Assembly: GCF_033568475.1 (NCBI RefSeq)
Contig: NC_133121.1
Location: forward strand, 133,890,375 to 133,954,374
Source of the DNA: Henckelia pumila
Lineage: Eukaryota; Streptophyta; Magnoliopsida; Lamiales; Gesneriaceae
Direction: 5' to 3'
DNA: 64,000 bases
Positions 41,829 through 55,300 of the stretch are shown piece by piece. Positions within the stretch are counted from its first letter, which is position 1; each line of letters opens with the position of its first letter. The notes under the pieces are model-generated. The model did not search any database, was not told the DNA's origin, and saw only the letters and a program-made list of their open reading frames with translations. Position numbers and translations under genes: made by a program.

Positions 41829-44500
41829 TGTAACACCCGGTATTTTTAAATACGTAAATCCGCCTGCATAATTAGGATATTTAATTATTTAAATTTATGA
41901 TTTATGGGTTAAATAATTATGTGAATTAGTTATGCATGATTTAATTTATTTTTAAGCATTTAACCCATAATTAGTGATTTTTATGATTTTTAGTATTTTT
42001 ATTATTTAATCGCGTAGACGGGACCGTGGACGGACGAGATGACAACTTTCTAGCCAAATTATTTTATGAACCTTTTTGGAGCCTTAAAATATTATTTTGA
42101 GTTTTATTATCTCAAAATTTTAAGTATTTAATTTTATTTAATTTTAGGGGTCATTTTTATCCAAAATTAGTCAAAATATTGACTTTTTAGTATTTTTAAA
42201 ATTCCCCTAAATTAATAATTCGAGATTTTTATTTTGTTATCAGATTTTTAAAGTTATAATTAGGAGTTTAAGTTATATATTTAATATTTAAAACCTTTTA
42301 TATTTAATTACTTAACCTATATTCTATTTAACACTAAAAATTAAACCTAATCTACCCAACCCTATTTTAGCCGATCCTTTCCTCCCCCATCAGCCGACAC
42401 CCACCTCCATCTTCTTCTTCTCCATCGAGTCGTCACCAAAGAAGACCCCATAGCCAAGGATCTTGAAGCTCCAAAAGCCGTATTTTCGTCCCGTCGTCCC
42501 GGAACCGTCCCACGCTCGTATTTTTCTCGTCGTCTACGGTGAAAGGCATGATCTTTTTCTTATTTTTACGCTATATCAATATATATATCATGTAAGTTAT
42601 GGTAGGCATCTGAATCTTTTAAGTATTTTTCAGAAAATCGATTTAATGTTGTTGATTGCACGCATGATTCATGATTCACGAAAATTTTGTTGGCATGGCT
42701 TGGTTCGGGGCTGAGGGTTCGGTCAGGTAAGGTCCTAGGGTGCCTAAGGATCGAGCCATGGCAGGGTTTGGGGCTGAGAAGGGCTCGGCCGAATGGATTT
42801 AAGCTAGAAAGGTGCAGACGGCGCAGGCTAGGGTTCGGGAGAAGAGGGCTTCGGGTTCCTGGTTCCTGGCTGCATGGGGGCTGGGGCCTGGTCAGGTTAG
42901 GTCCGCCCGGACGTGGGCTACGTCCGGGCGGCGGCGCTCCGGCCAGGGGCGGCCGGAGCCGGCCGGCAGCAGGCCAAGAAGGCCTGCTGCTCTCGGCCGA
43001 GACGTAACAAGAGAGGGGGAAGTCGGGCTTAGGGTTTCTGGTGGTTTTCGGGTCGGGTCTTGGGTCCGGGTCGGGTCAGTAGGTTAGTGGGTCGGGTTAA
43101 GTGGGTCCGGGTCCGGGTTATTTTAATTGGGCTCGGGTATTTTTATTTTTAAGTTTTTAAGTTAATTAGGAATTAAATGGGCTAATTAAATTCCCAAAAA
43201 AATTAATTAGTACCATTTAATTTATTTGGGTTCCATTAAATTATTTTGGGTTATTTTATTTATTTTTGGGCTTTTAATAATTTTTATTTAAATTTTTAAG
43301 TTGGCCAGAAATTTTTATGGGCTTGGGAGCCCATGAAAGTTATTGGGTCTGTTATTGGACTTTAGGGCCCATTGGGCCAGGGACAGTGTTATTGGGCCTA
43401 ATTTAGTCTTAATGGGCTTTGGTTGATTTATTGGGCCAAGTCTTAAGTTAATGGGCTTGCATGTCTAGGGCCAGCAGCTGAATCAAACCATGAGAAATTT
43501 GCATGTGTCCTGAGTTTATATTTAATTATTTTTATGCATGAAAAGTTATTTGAATATTTATATGATATTAGAAAATAACTTAAATATAAATGAAGGACAC
43601 ACAATTTATTTAAGTACATGCATTCATGAAATCAATTTTTATGCTATGATTGAAATTCTATGGTTGAGCAAATAAAAATATTTTAGGTGGAAATTGAAGT
43701 AGTGTGGCCATTTATGTATGGGCAGTTTCTGCCATTTATGTATGGGCAGTTTTCTGCCATTTATGTATGGGTGGTTCGCCACCAGCCTCGTACGATGGTT
43801 TCTTAGACTGATCAGTCGCACTATAAGTATGGGTCACACTTACGGATAGGACCATTCGATGTTAAGAAAATAAGTGCTCAACAACTCAAATATGTATGAT
43901 ATTATGTATGTTATGTATTATGTTATTTATGTTTATTTAAGTAAGTTATGTTATGTAATTTTAAGCATGCTCATTCATGTATATGTATGTATTAGTATTA
44001 AATTGATTTAAATTATTTTAAACCCTTGTTAGTATGCATGTTGGGCCTCTAGGCTCACTACACTGATATGGTGCAGGTGAGTACGTAGAGGAGCAGGTTA
44101 CTCCTACCGGTGGTGAGGACGTATGAGCAGTGCTGCAGTAGCCCCGTGACCGTGACAGCTTCTGAGTCACCATATATGTTATGTTATGATACATTTTAAT
44201 ATTTTCATGGGTTGAGGTGATTGAATATTTTATTAAATATTTTAGTGCATGCACACTTTTTATTTATTTTAATTATGCAGTACATTTTGAATTATAGAGG
44301 TTGACTCAGATAATTATTTATTTCAAAGATGCATTTTACTTAAGTATTTAATTGTTTATTTATTTAGTCATGTATCTATTTTAAATATTTTATTCTGTGC
44401 ATATATGTATGGGCATATATATACATATTTTATTTAGTAGTAAAAAAAAAAAATAAAAAATTTCCGCATATTTATATATTATAGAGTTAGGGTCGTTTCA
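41829..44500 (+). mobile_element. 3' LTR of the Tekay element
   Basis: TGTAACACCCGG to GGGTCGTTTCA, 2,672 bp, same length as the 5' LTR. Differences noted include CATCTTC/CATATTC, GAGTCG/GAGCCG and GGCGGCGCTCCGG/GGCAGCGCTCTGG. Target duplication CATAG follows. Confidence 0.95.
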
Positions 44501-44505
44501 CATAG

Positions 44506-45266
44506 TTTGAGTACATCATCATGTATTTTAAACCTTGTTATCAACTGTTTATGCTTGTTGAGTCTTTAGACTCACTACGCTTGTTTGATTGCAGGTGATG
44601 AGTTATATGTTGAGGTGATTGAGGGGCAGGATCCACTGGGTTGAGGCCACTGGTAGTGCGAAGCCCAATGACCGTCGATGTTGAATGTTTAAGTTTTCCG
44701 CGTATTAACTCTGATGTGTAGTAATGATTATGAGAATGGTAGTTTTTAGCCAGGATGTGTTTACCCTGTGCTTGTTGAAGTTTATTTCTTAGCGCACCTT
44801 ATTTTGTAACCGGGAGATGGTTACTTGTCTTTGCATGTTTACGATTAGCGCACCTTATTTTGTAACCGGGAGGTGGTTACTTGTCCTTGCATGTTTATGC
44901 TTAGCGCTCTTTATTTTGTAACCGGGAGGTGGTTACTTGCCTTTGCATGTTTTTTATTAGCGCACTTTATTTTGTAACCGGGAGATGGTTACTTGCCTTT
45001 GCATGTTTATGATTAGCACACTTGAGATTATGTTGAAGGTTATTTCTTAGTTTACTTTATGTTGTAACCCGAAAGTGGTTACTTAGTCTTTGAACGTTTA
45101 TGATTATTGCATTTGAAACTTTTAGTCATCGTTTCTTTCCTTTATTTGAAATGCTGACTGGGTCAAGGTGGCTTGTTTACTTTTCAAACGAGTCATGGCA
45201 AATTTTTTTTTAAAATCAGTATTTTCTTTATTATTTAATTTAAGCTTAGAGGTTAGGGTCGTTTCA
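44506..45266 (+). mobile_element. LTR 1 of the array, right part
   Basis: Continues LTR 1 after the Tekay element with TTTGAGTACATCATCATG. It contains the 56-bp tandem repeats and ends GGTTAGGGTCGTTTCA. Confidence 0.92.
44789..45012 (+). repeat. Four 56-bp tandem units with hairpins, LTR 1
   Basis: Units start TTAGCGCACCTTATTTTGTA at 44789, 44845, 44901 and 44957, each followed by the short inverted repeat GTAACC-GGGAGRT-GGTTAC and a CTTTGCATG tail. A fifth, degenerate unit follows. The same array is at 51872-52095 in LTR 2. Confidence 0.92.
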
Positions 45267-48200
45267 GTTGGTATCAGAGCGCGGTATTGGTATGGGCTGA
45301 GCCTACTTTCGGTTGCTGAAACTCAAGGGATCTCGCCTCAAGGTCTGTAAGTATTAAGGAATTTTATATGTTTAGACGCATATGAGACTGTTACTTTAAA
45401 TGTTTTGATGTCGTCCTTTTTAAAATATTTTCAAGTTAGATGTTTAATTTATTTAGATGTGTAGCTCAATGTTTTATTGTTTGAAATTTCTTTAGTAGTT
45501 AAAGTGTACTATTTGACTGTCTATATTTTATAGCATGCGATTTCAAGTTAAACGGAGTAGGTGTACCAATGTTCCTTCCAGTTTTGGACAGTACGTGGTG
45601 GTTGTTTGAGTTATCCAGTAGTGTTAGTGATATTGAAGAGTAGTAGGAGTTTGTTGGAAATATTTAACTTGCGCATTAGGAGATAATAATTGTGTATTTC
45701 TGTTGTGAGTTGTTTTCTTATATTGGATTCTAGTCGGATGCAACTAAGTGCATAGTTTGTTTAGAATTCGATGAGACTTATGTTTTGGCCAGTTAAGTTA
45801 ATGAATCGAATCTGTGCAAAGACTTGGGATTCGCACTTTGTTTTATATTTTTATGGATAGTTTGAGTTTTATTTTGTTCTTTTGGGCAATTTTGTTGTTG
45901 AAGAATAGTGAATCGGTTATTAATGAGTCTTTCGATTATGTGAACTATTATTCCGATCATTAATTCCTTTACTTCTTTGTGCTCGTATTCATCGCAACAT
46001 ATACTTTTGAACATCTGACATATCTTTGCACTTCCTTTGTGCATTATGGAATCATATGACATCAGTCAACTTTGAATTCTGCCACTTTGACATTGGTTAA
46101 ACTTTTAATAAGGCCATGTTCGTATTTCACATTTATTGAAATTTTTTTTTTCTTTTCTCCAGTACTAGAACCACACATGTCGATGCGAGTAAGCATCATT
46201 TTGTATTTTATTGGTGATCTACTTGCGTTGTGTGGTTGACTCCTGAATACGTCTTTGTACCGTTGCTTCCCTAAATTTTTTTTTGACTTGTGTGGACTTC
46301 TCTCGATTGAAGTAACACTGACTACCCTTGATTGTACTTTGATTGTTTGAGCATGATTTCATCACCCCTGATGAATGATCATGAGATTTGTACCTTGTTG
46401 GCTCATATTCATTTTTCATGAAGCCTCCATTATTATTCATTCATCTCTAAAATTGAATTGTGAGTGAGTTGATTTCACTTATCTAAATTCTTATTTTCAG
46501 CTCGCTTGTTTGTAATGCTTGAATCATTTCATTTCGTATGAAGAAGCATTACATGTATGTTTGTTTCCTTCCATGATCCATCATGATGAGAAGTTTGGTG
46601 GATTATAGTTTCGAATATCATTTCGACTTCTTGAATAGAGAATTGTCTCGTGACCGCATAGTGAGAGTTTAGACTATTGGAATTTAGTAATAAGTACTTG
46701 ATAAGATCCTAAGTTATAATTGTGTTCCGAGGAATGGTGATTATCAATTATATCAAGTCCTAACAGGAAGACTGCTAGTTAGTGAATTAATTGAAGGTGT
46801 TACTTCAATTTTAGACCGGACCATTAAGAGCGATCAGAAGATTGTTGGTAAGCGGATTGGGTGTGTTTTAACCTGGTTATTATTTAGAACATTGAAGGAA
46901 ATAGAGTTGCCGCTAGAAGACTTTTGGGTACTTTATATTAGCGTTCTAAGATTTTGCGGACGTCAACCGGTAAGACTAATGCACCAACTTTGGATGCAGG
47001 ATGACGAATAGAATTTTCTGATAGTTTTATTTTTTTGGATAAGATGTAGATTTATTTCTCGGGGTAATACTAAGGTAATTAAGGCACCGTTCGAGGTGTC
47101 CAGTGGTATACTAAGTCCTTGAAATTTGAATTCAGGTTGTACATTTAATATTTGGGAATTTTTTTTGGATTTTCAGACTTGCCGTCAAATTGAATTAGAG
47201 ATTCAAGATATGTCTTCAGGCGATAGGTAAGAAATATTTTGTACTTAGAGACGATTTAATCCAATAAGTGGATAATAGTTCGTGGTATGTTTTGGCTTCA
47301 AGGATAAATATGAATTTCTTAGTCGTTCCGTCTGGATTAGAAAAGGTGGATAAATCTATTGGGAAATCCTAATCAAGAGTTGAACTTCCGGTAGAATCAA
47401 AGCTGCTAGAGGTGAACGTAGAAATTTATGAATGGATAATTGAGATCTGTTTAGGCACCTATTTGGATTCTATATGTTAACGGCTTTTACCATAGGAATT
47501 GAACAACAGTGGATTTTAAGGTTATATATTTCCTTATCAAGGATTAGATTAGATTTATTTACAGGAATGAGTCAATCAATCCTAAGATGAGGAGAGTCAC
47601 TATTTCCACTTAAAGGTTAACCGAACTAGAGTCGTTGCTTAAGAGAACTTTAAGCATCCCTTTAAGCGTTGTGAGTTATGGTAACTAATAAGAGATTGAG
47701 CGTAGTCCGTGATCATTAAGCGCAGAACTGCTAATAAGTGGTATAGATCTTTAGAATCTCAAATTGGTTAATAAGTTGTTCTTGAAGGTATCGTTGCCCT
47801 GTAATACTATCGATTTAGGTATAATAGGAAATTAACTCAATTCGTCGGTACTTATGTGATTGTTGAGGAGATAGGTAATATGTTTTATCTTTTGATATGG
47901 CGCAGAGTTGTTAGTGATACATGACGGGATTCATGTATCGATGTTGAGGAAGTATGAATAAGATTCATATCATATCCGAGGTTTAACAAGATAGAATTGT
48001 ATAGTCCCTAAGCTATCCTATTTAGGAAAGTGTAGTGCTTAGTCGCTAAGTATTTTGGAAACTTGTGAATTTCTTAAGAGCTCGAATTGTATATTATGTA
48101 AGTTAAGTCTACTTGGTAAATATACCTTAGGTGTAGCTTTGTTGTTAGAAAGTTTTTAAGTTTTGGTTGAGGTCGACATAAATTATTTATGGAATGTATG

Positions 48201-48626
48201 AACTCTATGGCCTGGAGTTCTGGCGTAGGGTATAAGGTTAGCAAAAGTATGTTGTGCAATAAATTAAAGATCTAAGAATCTGTAACATGGAGAACTTATC
48301 GGTTGCAGTAAGATGACGCTTTTAAGTTTGTATATTTGGATCGAAAGCAAATTTGAGGAGTGATGGAATTTTTTTGAGGATAAGACCACTTGGGAACAAG
48401 TAAGAAATGTAATTTTTTTTTTTTTTTTTTTTTGCAGAAGGAGTTAACCAAATCCTTGAGGATATAGATGTCAATAAGCATCATAGTGCGCAGAGTAAGG
48501 TATTGAGTGTCAACTCAGGTGAGTGAAGAGTTAGAAAAGTTGATGTTTAATTAGTCGTACGTGTCCAGACCTAGTTAGTATGTCCTGAATTTCGAGGACG
48601 AAATTCCATTTAAGGGAGGGAGGAAT
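45267..48626 (+). mobile_element. Internal region 1 of the array element, decayed gag-pol
   Basis: Primer site TGGTATCAGAGC at 45269-45280. A gag-start remnant at 45535 reads MRFQVKRSRC, comparable with the Tekay gag start. Near the end, IHDGIHVSMLRKYE (about 47923-47964) is a relic of the integrase C-terminal [12 protein letters not shown] block, and EDKTTWEQ (about 48378-48401) of the chromodomain. Polypurine tract AAGGGAGGGAGG at 48612-48623. No long ORF remains; listed short ORFs are on the wrong strand. At 3,360 bp against 4,842 bp in the Tekay element, much is deleted. Confidence 0.8.
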
Positions 48627-51600
48627 TGTAGTACCTGAAATCCAATCTACTAAATCGCATGCATTAATTTAATAAATATTATGATTATTATTTTTAGTTT
48701 AATTGATTTAAATTCTATATGTGAATTATGTTTAATTGTTTAAGTATATGTATTTTTAAAATGATTCTATTCTGAAATTTAATCGTTTTAAATATTTAAA
48801 AGTTCAATATTTGTTTATTTAAATAATTTTAAATGTCTAGCTTATTTATTCAAATGATTTTTTTTATCGTGCAGCTTATTTGTTTTAAGTATTTTAAAGG
48901 TTTAAGCTTTCATATTTAAATTACTTTAATTGCTTAGTCTATTCGTTTAAATGATTTTAAATGTTTAGCTTAATTATTTTTAAGTCGTTATCTGTCTAAA
49001 TCATTTTAAAGGTTTCTATGCCGTTAGTGTATTTATTTAAATGACTTTTAATTGTTTGTCTAGTTGTTTAAATCATTTTATTCGCTCTGTCTTTTAGGTA
49101 AATATTTCACTGATTGTTGTGACATCAAAATATTTAAAGTGTTGATTTTAAATGTTTGAGGCGACTGTTTAATTTTCCTTTAAAGTTCTGACTGTTCAAA
49201 TATTTCAAGTATATTTATGTTAAAGTTTTTAAGTTCAGGGTTCTCCGGCTCCGACCTCGGCAGTGGTGGATTATGGCGGTTATTCCCAGACTGTACTACT
49301 AATGTTATTATGTGTGAGTTTCGGAGGAAAAATGTTGAAGTTTGGATTTTTAGAATTTTCGGGTAACAAGAATCGCTTTTATCGCATTCTTGAGTTTATT
49401 TTCAAATTCCTCTGAAAAGCAGTATTTGAGACCTAGAATACTAAATTTCCAACTTTAATTATTTTATTAGAGACTTTCAAACTTAGGGGAAAAATGCTAG
49501 CATTTGTTTTAAAAGAAAAGTTAAAAGTGCTTTTGGAGTATGACCTTTTCTAGTCAAAGTTACACATTGACTCACACACATTCACACTACTTTATACATA
49601 CACATGCTTACACTAGTACACTTGGTACACATTCTTTCTTGACTCCAAAGCAAAAGAAAAGTTAAAACCCTAGCTCATCTTTTCCTCTCTTGGACCCCCC
49701 CCTCTCCATTCTCGTCAACATTTCGGCTCCCTCTTCTTCTTAGTTCTCCGGCCGCCGCCGGCCAGCCACCACCACTGCCGGAGCTAGGAGGTCACCGGAG
49801 GAGCTTGGTCTAGCTTTGGTTCGAAGCTTTGAGCTCCCCTCCCTTCTCCATTGATTTTCTTGGTTGTTTTGGTGAAGGCAAGTATAAGCATTTCTTGGCT
49901 CTCATACAAGCTATTTATGCTCTTGTTCATATTCCCTTAAATATTTTCGAAATGCTTGTTAATGTATGCATATAGGGTTCGAAATTTTGACAATTTTCAG
50001 TAGGGTTCTTGGGGGATTTTTGAAATTTGGAAGTGCTATATGTTGTAAGGAGTTGCATTTTGAATTATGATGGAAAGAATGGAGTGTTTTGATTGCATAT
50101 ATGATTTTCGAAATTTTCAGAAGTATGCCCTAAATATATTTCGAAATTTTCATGATATTAGGGCTGTTTTGAATGTATGATTAATGCATTATGTTGTTTG
50201 GCAATTGGTTACATTGATTGAACAAGGATCAAGACACGTGTGGTGCTTGATCTTGATGATTTCGAAATTGTGGAGTGGGAGTGTGGTTGAGTGTTGCCCT
50301 AGTGCTTGGGATAAGTCCTAAGATATGTTATTTGAGGTGTATTGTTGTTTGGTATGGAGAAAAGTTGAGGAAAGAGGGTTATGGGGTTGAATTTTTGAGT
50401 TAGAGGTAAGTTGGGTATTGTTGAGTGTGCAGGGCAGTACTGTTCACGGGGCAGGGCAGGTCTTGGCTGAGGTCTGGGCAGGGTTAGGGCTGTACCATAG
50501 TAAAGTTCATGATGTTGTGGTCGTGTCGGTATAAAATGGGCTTATTTCGGATAAGTTTGGACCAAGTTATGAGTCTTTTAAGTTGGAGGTGTAGGTGCAG
50601 ATTTTTTTCTTTGTAAAAAAAGGGGCTGTCCAATTTTCTTGTCTTGTCAATTAGCTCGTTTGATCATTTGATGTTACCACCTATTCCTAGGGGTAATTTG
50701 AAGTGTTTGTTAAGTTTCGGTTCAAGCGGGACGGGTTTTGGTTAAGGCATGACAAAGTTTAGGGTCTTACGGTTCTCTTGCTCGGGCTACGTCAAGTTTG
50801 AGGAAAATTGTTGAGTGAAGTGTTTCTTTTGTCTTAGGGGCAGCCACTCATCCACCTTACACCCATATTTTTGAGTTGAGTTTCATGTCTTAAAGGTTGC
50901 CTATTCGTGTGCATATGACATGTTCTTGAGTTTCATAAAGTGAAAGGAAGTTTTTTTGTTTTGCATGCTATAAAGAGGGGTGAGTCGAGTCTTAATGAAT
51001 GAAAAGGAAAAGAAAGTAAATGTTTTTGAATGAAGTGATTTGTTTGTGACAAAGAGGGGTGTTGCTAGGCCGGGGGATGCCTCGGTCTACTCACCAAGAG
51101 GTTATAGAGGTTTAGGTAGGGAGCAAGAGACATCTTGTTTATCCTTGCCACAGAGGGCAATGTGGGATCTGGAGTAATCTCGGTCTCCTTGCCAAAGAGG
51201 GGCAATGTGGGATCGGAAGTTGTCTCGGTCTTCTTGCCACAGAGGGGTTAAGTTCGTCGGGAGAAATCTCGTCGTCTTGCCGGCATAGTGCACTGCAGCC
51301 ATGATCATGATCGAAACAGAGGGTCACAATTCAAGGATCTGATTTCTAGAGGAAAAAGGAAAAGGAAAAGGAAAAGAAAAGAAAAGTTAAAGTTTCAAAG
51401 TTTCAGTTGACTCGTCTCACTTTTATGTTAGTCTATCAAAAATGCATGAGGTTCAGTTTAAGTTATGAAAGTTGAATGTTATGAAAGTTGAAGGTCTCCC
51501 ATAGCGTGAGTTCATCAATGCATGTTACTATACTTTCTAGTTTCATGCATATTTACAGTTAAAGTTCAAAGTATACTATGTATCATAGTTTGAGTACATC

Positions 51601-52349
51601 ATCATGTATTTTAAACCTTGTTATCAACTGTTTATGCTTGTTGAGTCTTTAGACTCACTACGCTTGTTTGATTGCAGGTGATGAGTTATATGTTGAGGTG
51701 ATTGAGGGGCAGGATCCACTGGGTTGAGGCCACTGGTAGTGCGAAGCCCAATGACCGTCGCTGTTGAATGTTTAAGTTTTCCGTGTATTAACTCTGATGT
51801 GTATTAATGATTATGAGAATGGTAGTTTTTAGCCAGGATGTGTTTACCCTGTGCTTGTTGAAGTTTATTTCTTAGCGCACCTTATTTTGTAACCGGGAGA
51901 TGGTTACTTGTCTTTGCATGTTTACGATTAGCGCACCTTATTTTGTAACCGGGAGGTGGTTACTTGTCCTTGCATGTTTATGCTTAGCGCTCTTTATTTT
52001 GTAACCGGGAGGTGGTTACTTGCCTTTGCATGTTTTTTATTAGCGCACTTTATTTTGTAACCGGGAGATGGTTACTTGCCTTTGCATGTTTATGATTAGC
52101 ACACTTGAGATTATGTTGAAGGTTATTTCTTAGTTTACTTTATGTTGTAACCCGGAAGTGGTTACTTAGTCTTTGAACGTTTATGATTATTGCATTTGAG
52201 ACTTTTAGTCATCGTTTCTTTCCTTTATTTGAAATGCTGACTGGGTCAAGGTGGCTTGTTTACTTTTCAAACGAGTCATGGCAAATTTTTTTTTAAAATC
52301 AGTATTTTCTTTATTATTTAATTTAAGCTTAGAGGTTAGGGTCGTTTCA
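48627..52349 (+). mobile_element. LTR 2 of the array (shared, complete)
   Basis: TGTAGTACCTGAAATCC to GGTTAGGGTCGTTTCA, 3,723 bp, uninterrupted. At about 51588 it reads TATCATAGTTTGAGTAC, the pre-insertion form of the site used by the Tekay element in LTR 1. Confidence 0.95.
51872..52095 (+). repeat. Four 56-bp tandem units with hairpins, LTR 2
   Basis: Counterpart of 44789-45012, same number of units and the same order of unit variants, so the array existed before the LTRs were duplicated. Confidence 0.9.
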
Positions 52350-55300
52350 GTTGGTATCAGAGCGCGGTATTGGTATGGGCTGAGCCTACTTTCGGTTGCT
52401 GAAACTCAAGGGATCTCGCCTCAAGGTCTGTAAGTATTAAGGAATTTTATATGTTTAGACGCATATGAGACTGTTACTTTAAATGTTTTGATGTCGTCCT
52501 TTTTAAAATATTTTCAAGTTAGATGTTTAATTTATTTAGATGTGTAGCTCAATGTTTTATTGTTTGAAATTTCTTTAGTAGTTAAAGTGTACTATTTGAC
52601 TGTCTATATTTTATAGCATGCGATTTCAAGTTAAACGGAGTAGGTGTACCAATGTTCCTTCCAGTTTTGGACAGTACGTGGTGGTTGTTTGAGTTATCCA
52701 GTAGTGTTAGTGATATTGAAGAGTAGTAGGAGTTTGTTGGAAATATTTAACTTGCGCATTAGGAGATAATAATTGTGTATTTCTGTTGTGAGTTGTTTTC
52801 TTATATTGGATTCTAGTCGGATGCAACTAAGTGCATAGTTTGTTTAGAATTCGATGAGACTTATGTTTTGGCCAGTTAAGTTAATGAATCGAATCTGTGC
52901 AAAGACTTGGGATTCGCACTTTGTTTTATATTTTTATGGATAGTTTGAGTTTTATTTTGTTCTTTTGGGCAATTTTGTTGTTGAAGAATAGTGAATCGGT
53001 TATTAATGAGTCTTTCGATTATGTGAACTATTATTCCGATCATTAATTCCTTTACTTCTTTGTGCTCGTATTCATCGCAACATATACTTTTGAACATCTG
53101 ACATATCTTTGCACTTCCTTTGTGCATTATGGAATCATATGACATCAGTCAACCTTGAATTCTGCCACTTTGACATTGGTTAAACTTTTAATAAGGCCAT
53201 GTTCGTATTTCACATTTATTGAAATTTTTTTTTCTTTTCTCCAGTACTAGAACCACACATGTCGATGCGAGTAAGCATCATTTTGTATTTTATTGGTGAT
53301 CTACTTGCGTTGTGTGGTTGACTCCTGAATACGTCTTTGTACCGTTGCTTCCATAAATTTTTTTTTGACTTGTGTGGACTTCTCTCGATTGAAGTAACAC
53401 TGACTACCCTTGATTGTACTTTGATTGTTTGAGCATGATTTCATCACCCCTGATGAATGATCACGAGATTTGTACCTTGTTGGCTCATATTCATTTTTCA
53501 TGAAGCCTCTATTATTATTCATTCATCTCTAAAATTGAATTGTGAGTGAGTTGATTTCACTTATCTAAATTCTTATTTTCAGCTCGCTTGTTTGTAATGC
53601 TTGCATCATTTCATTTCGTATAAAGAAGCATTACATGTATGTTTGTTTCCTTCCATGATCCATCATGATGAGAAGTTTGGTGGATTATAGTTTCGAATAT
53701 CATTTCGACTTCTTGAATAGAGATTTGTCTCGTGACCGCATAGTGAGAGTTTAGACTATTGGAATTTAGTAATAAGTACTTGATAAGATCCTAAGTTATA
53801 ATTGTGTTCCGAGGAATGGTGATTATAAATTATATCAAGTCCTAACAGGAAGACTGCTAGTTAGTGAATTAATTGAAGGTGTTACTTCAATTTTAGACCG
53901 GACCATTAAGAGCGATCAGAAGATTGTTGGTAAGCGGATTGGGTGTGTTTTAACCTGGTTATTATTTAGAACATTGAAGGAAATAGAGCTGCCGCTAGAA
54001 GACTTTTGGGTACTTTATATTAGCGTTCTAAGATTTTGCGGACGTCAACCGGTAAGACTAATGCACCAACTTTGGATGCAGGATGACGAATAGAATTTTC
54101 TGATAGTTTTATTTTTCTGGATAAGATGTAGATTTATTTCTCGGGGTAATACTAAGGTAATTAAGGCACCGTTCGAGGTGTTCAGTGGTATACTAAGTCC
54201 TTGAAATTTGAATTCAGGTTGTACATTTAATATTTGGGAATTTTTTTTGGATTTTCAGACTTGCCGTCAAATTGAATTAGAGATTCGAGATATGTCTTCA
54301 GGCGATAGGTAAGAAATATTTTGTACTTAGAGACGATTTAATCCAATAAGTGGATAATAGTTGTGGTATGTTTTGGCTTCAAGGATAAATATGAATTTCT
54401 TAGTCGTTCCGTCTGGATTAGAAAAGGTGGATAAATCTATTGGGAAATCCTAATCAAGAGTTGAACTTTCGGTAGAATCAAAGCTGCTAGAGGTGAACGT
54501 AGAAATTTATGAATGGATAATTGAGATCTGTTTAGGCACCTATTTGGATTCTATATGTTAACGGCTTTTACCATAGGAATTGAACAACAGTGGATTTTAA
54601 GGTTATATATTTCCTTATCAAGGATTAGATTAGATTTATTTACAGGAATGAGTCAATCAATCCTAAGATGAGGAGAGTCACTATTTCCACTTAAAGGTTA
54701 ACCGAACTAGAGTCGTTGCTTAAGAGAACTTTAAGCATCCCTTTAAGCGTTGTGAGTTATGGTAACTAATAAGAGATTGAGCGTAGTCCGTGATCATTAA
54801 GCACAGAACTGCTAATAAGTGGTATAGATCTTTAGAATCTCAAATTGGTTAATAAGTTGTTCTTGAAGGTATCGTTGCCCTGTAATACTATCGATTTAGG
54901 TATAATAGGAAATTAACTCAATTCGTCGGTACTTATGTGATTGTTGAGGAGATAGGTAATATGTTTTATCTTTTGATATGGCGCAGAGTTGTTAGTGATA
55001 CATGACAGGATTCATGTATCGATGTTGAGGAAGTATGAATAAGATTCATATCATATCCGAGGTTTAACGAGATAGAATTGTATAGTCCCTAAGCTATCCT
55101 ATTTAGGAAAGTGTAGTGCTTAGTCGCTAAGTATTTTGGAAACTTGTGAATTTCTTAAGAGCTCGAATTGTATATTATGTAAGTTAAGTCTACTTGGTAA
55201 ATATACCTTAGGTGTAGCTTTGTTGTTAGAAAGTTTTTAAGTTTTGGTTGAGGTCGACATAAATTATTTATGGAATGTATGAACTCTATGGCCTGGAGTT

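Larger units (their letters stand above)
34315..44500 (+). mobile_element. Tekay-type chromovirus (Ty3/gypsy), near-complete, nested
   Basis: A 10,186-bp element with two 2,672-bp LTRs, Met-tRNA primer site, spliced gag-pol, chromodomain and polypurine tract. Target duplication CATAG at 34310-34314 and 44501-44505. By eye the LTRs differ at about a dozen positions (around 0.5%), so the insertion is recent. It sits in LTR 1 of the array; LTR 2 keeps the unoccupied site at about 51588. Confidence 0.97.

Noticed and set aside
44789..45012. CRISPR-like array
   Set aside because: Repeats are contiguous 56-bp tandem units without unique spacers, inside a plant LTR.
45793..46440. Minus-strand ORFs of 89 and 73 residues, repeated at 52876-53522
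   Set aside because: They are antisense to the decayed internal region and repeat only because that region is duplicated; no domain or start context.
48404..48437. Possible mini-intron GTAAG...poly-T...GCAG in the array internal regions
   Set aside because: It looks like donor, polypyrimidine tract and acceptor but is only about 35-45 bp, below plant intron size, and the surrounding reading frame is dead.
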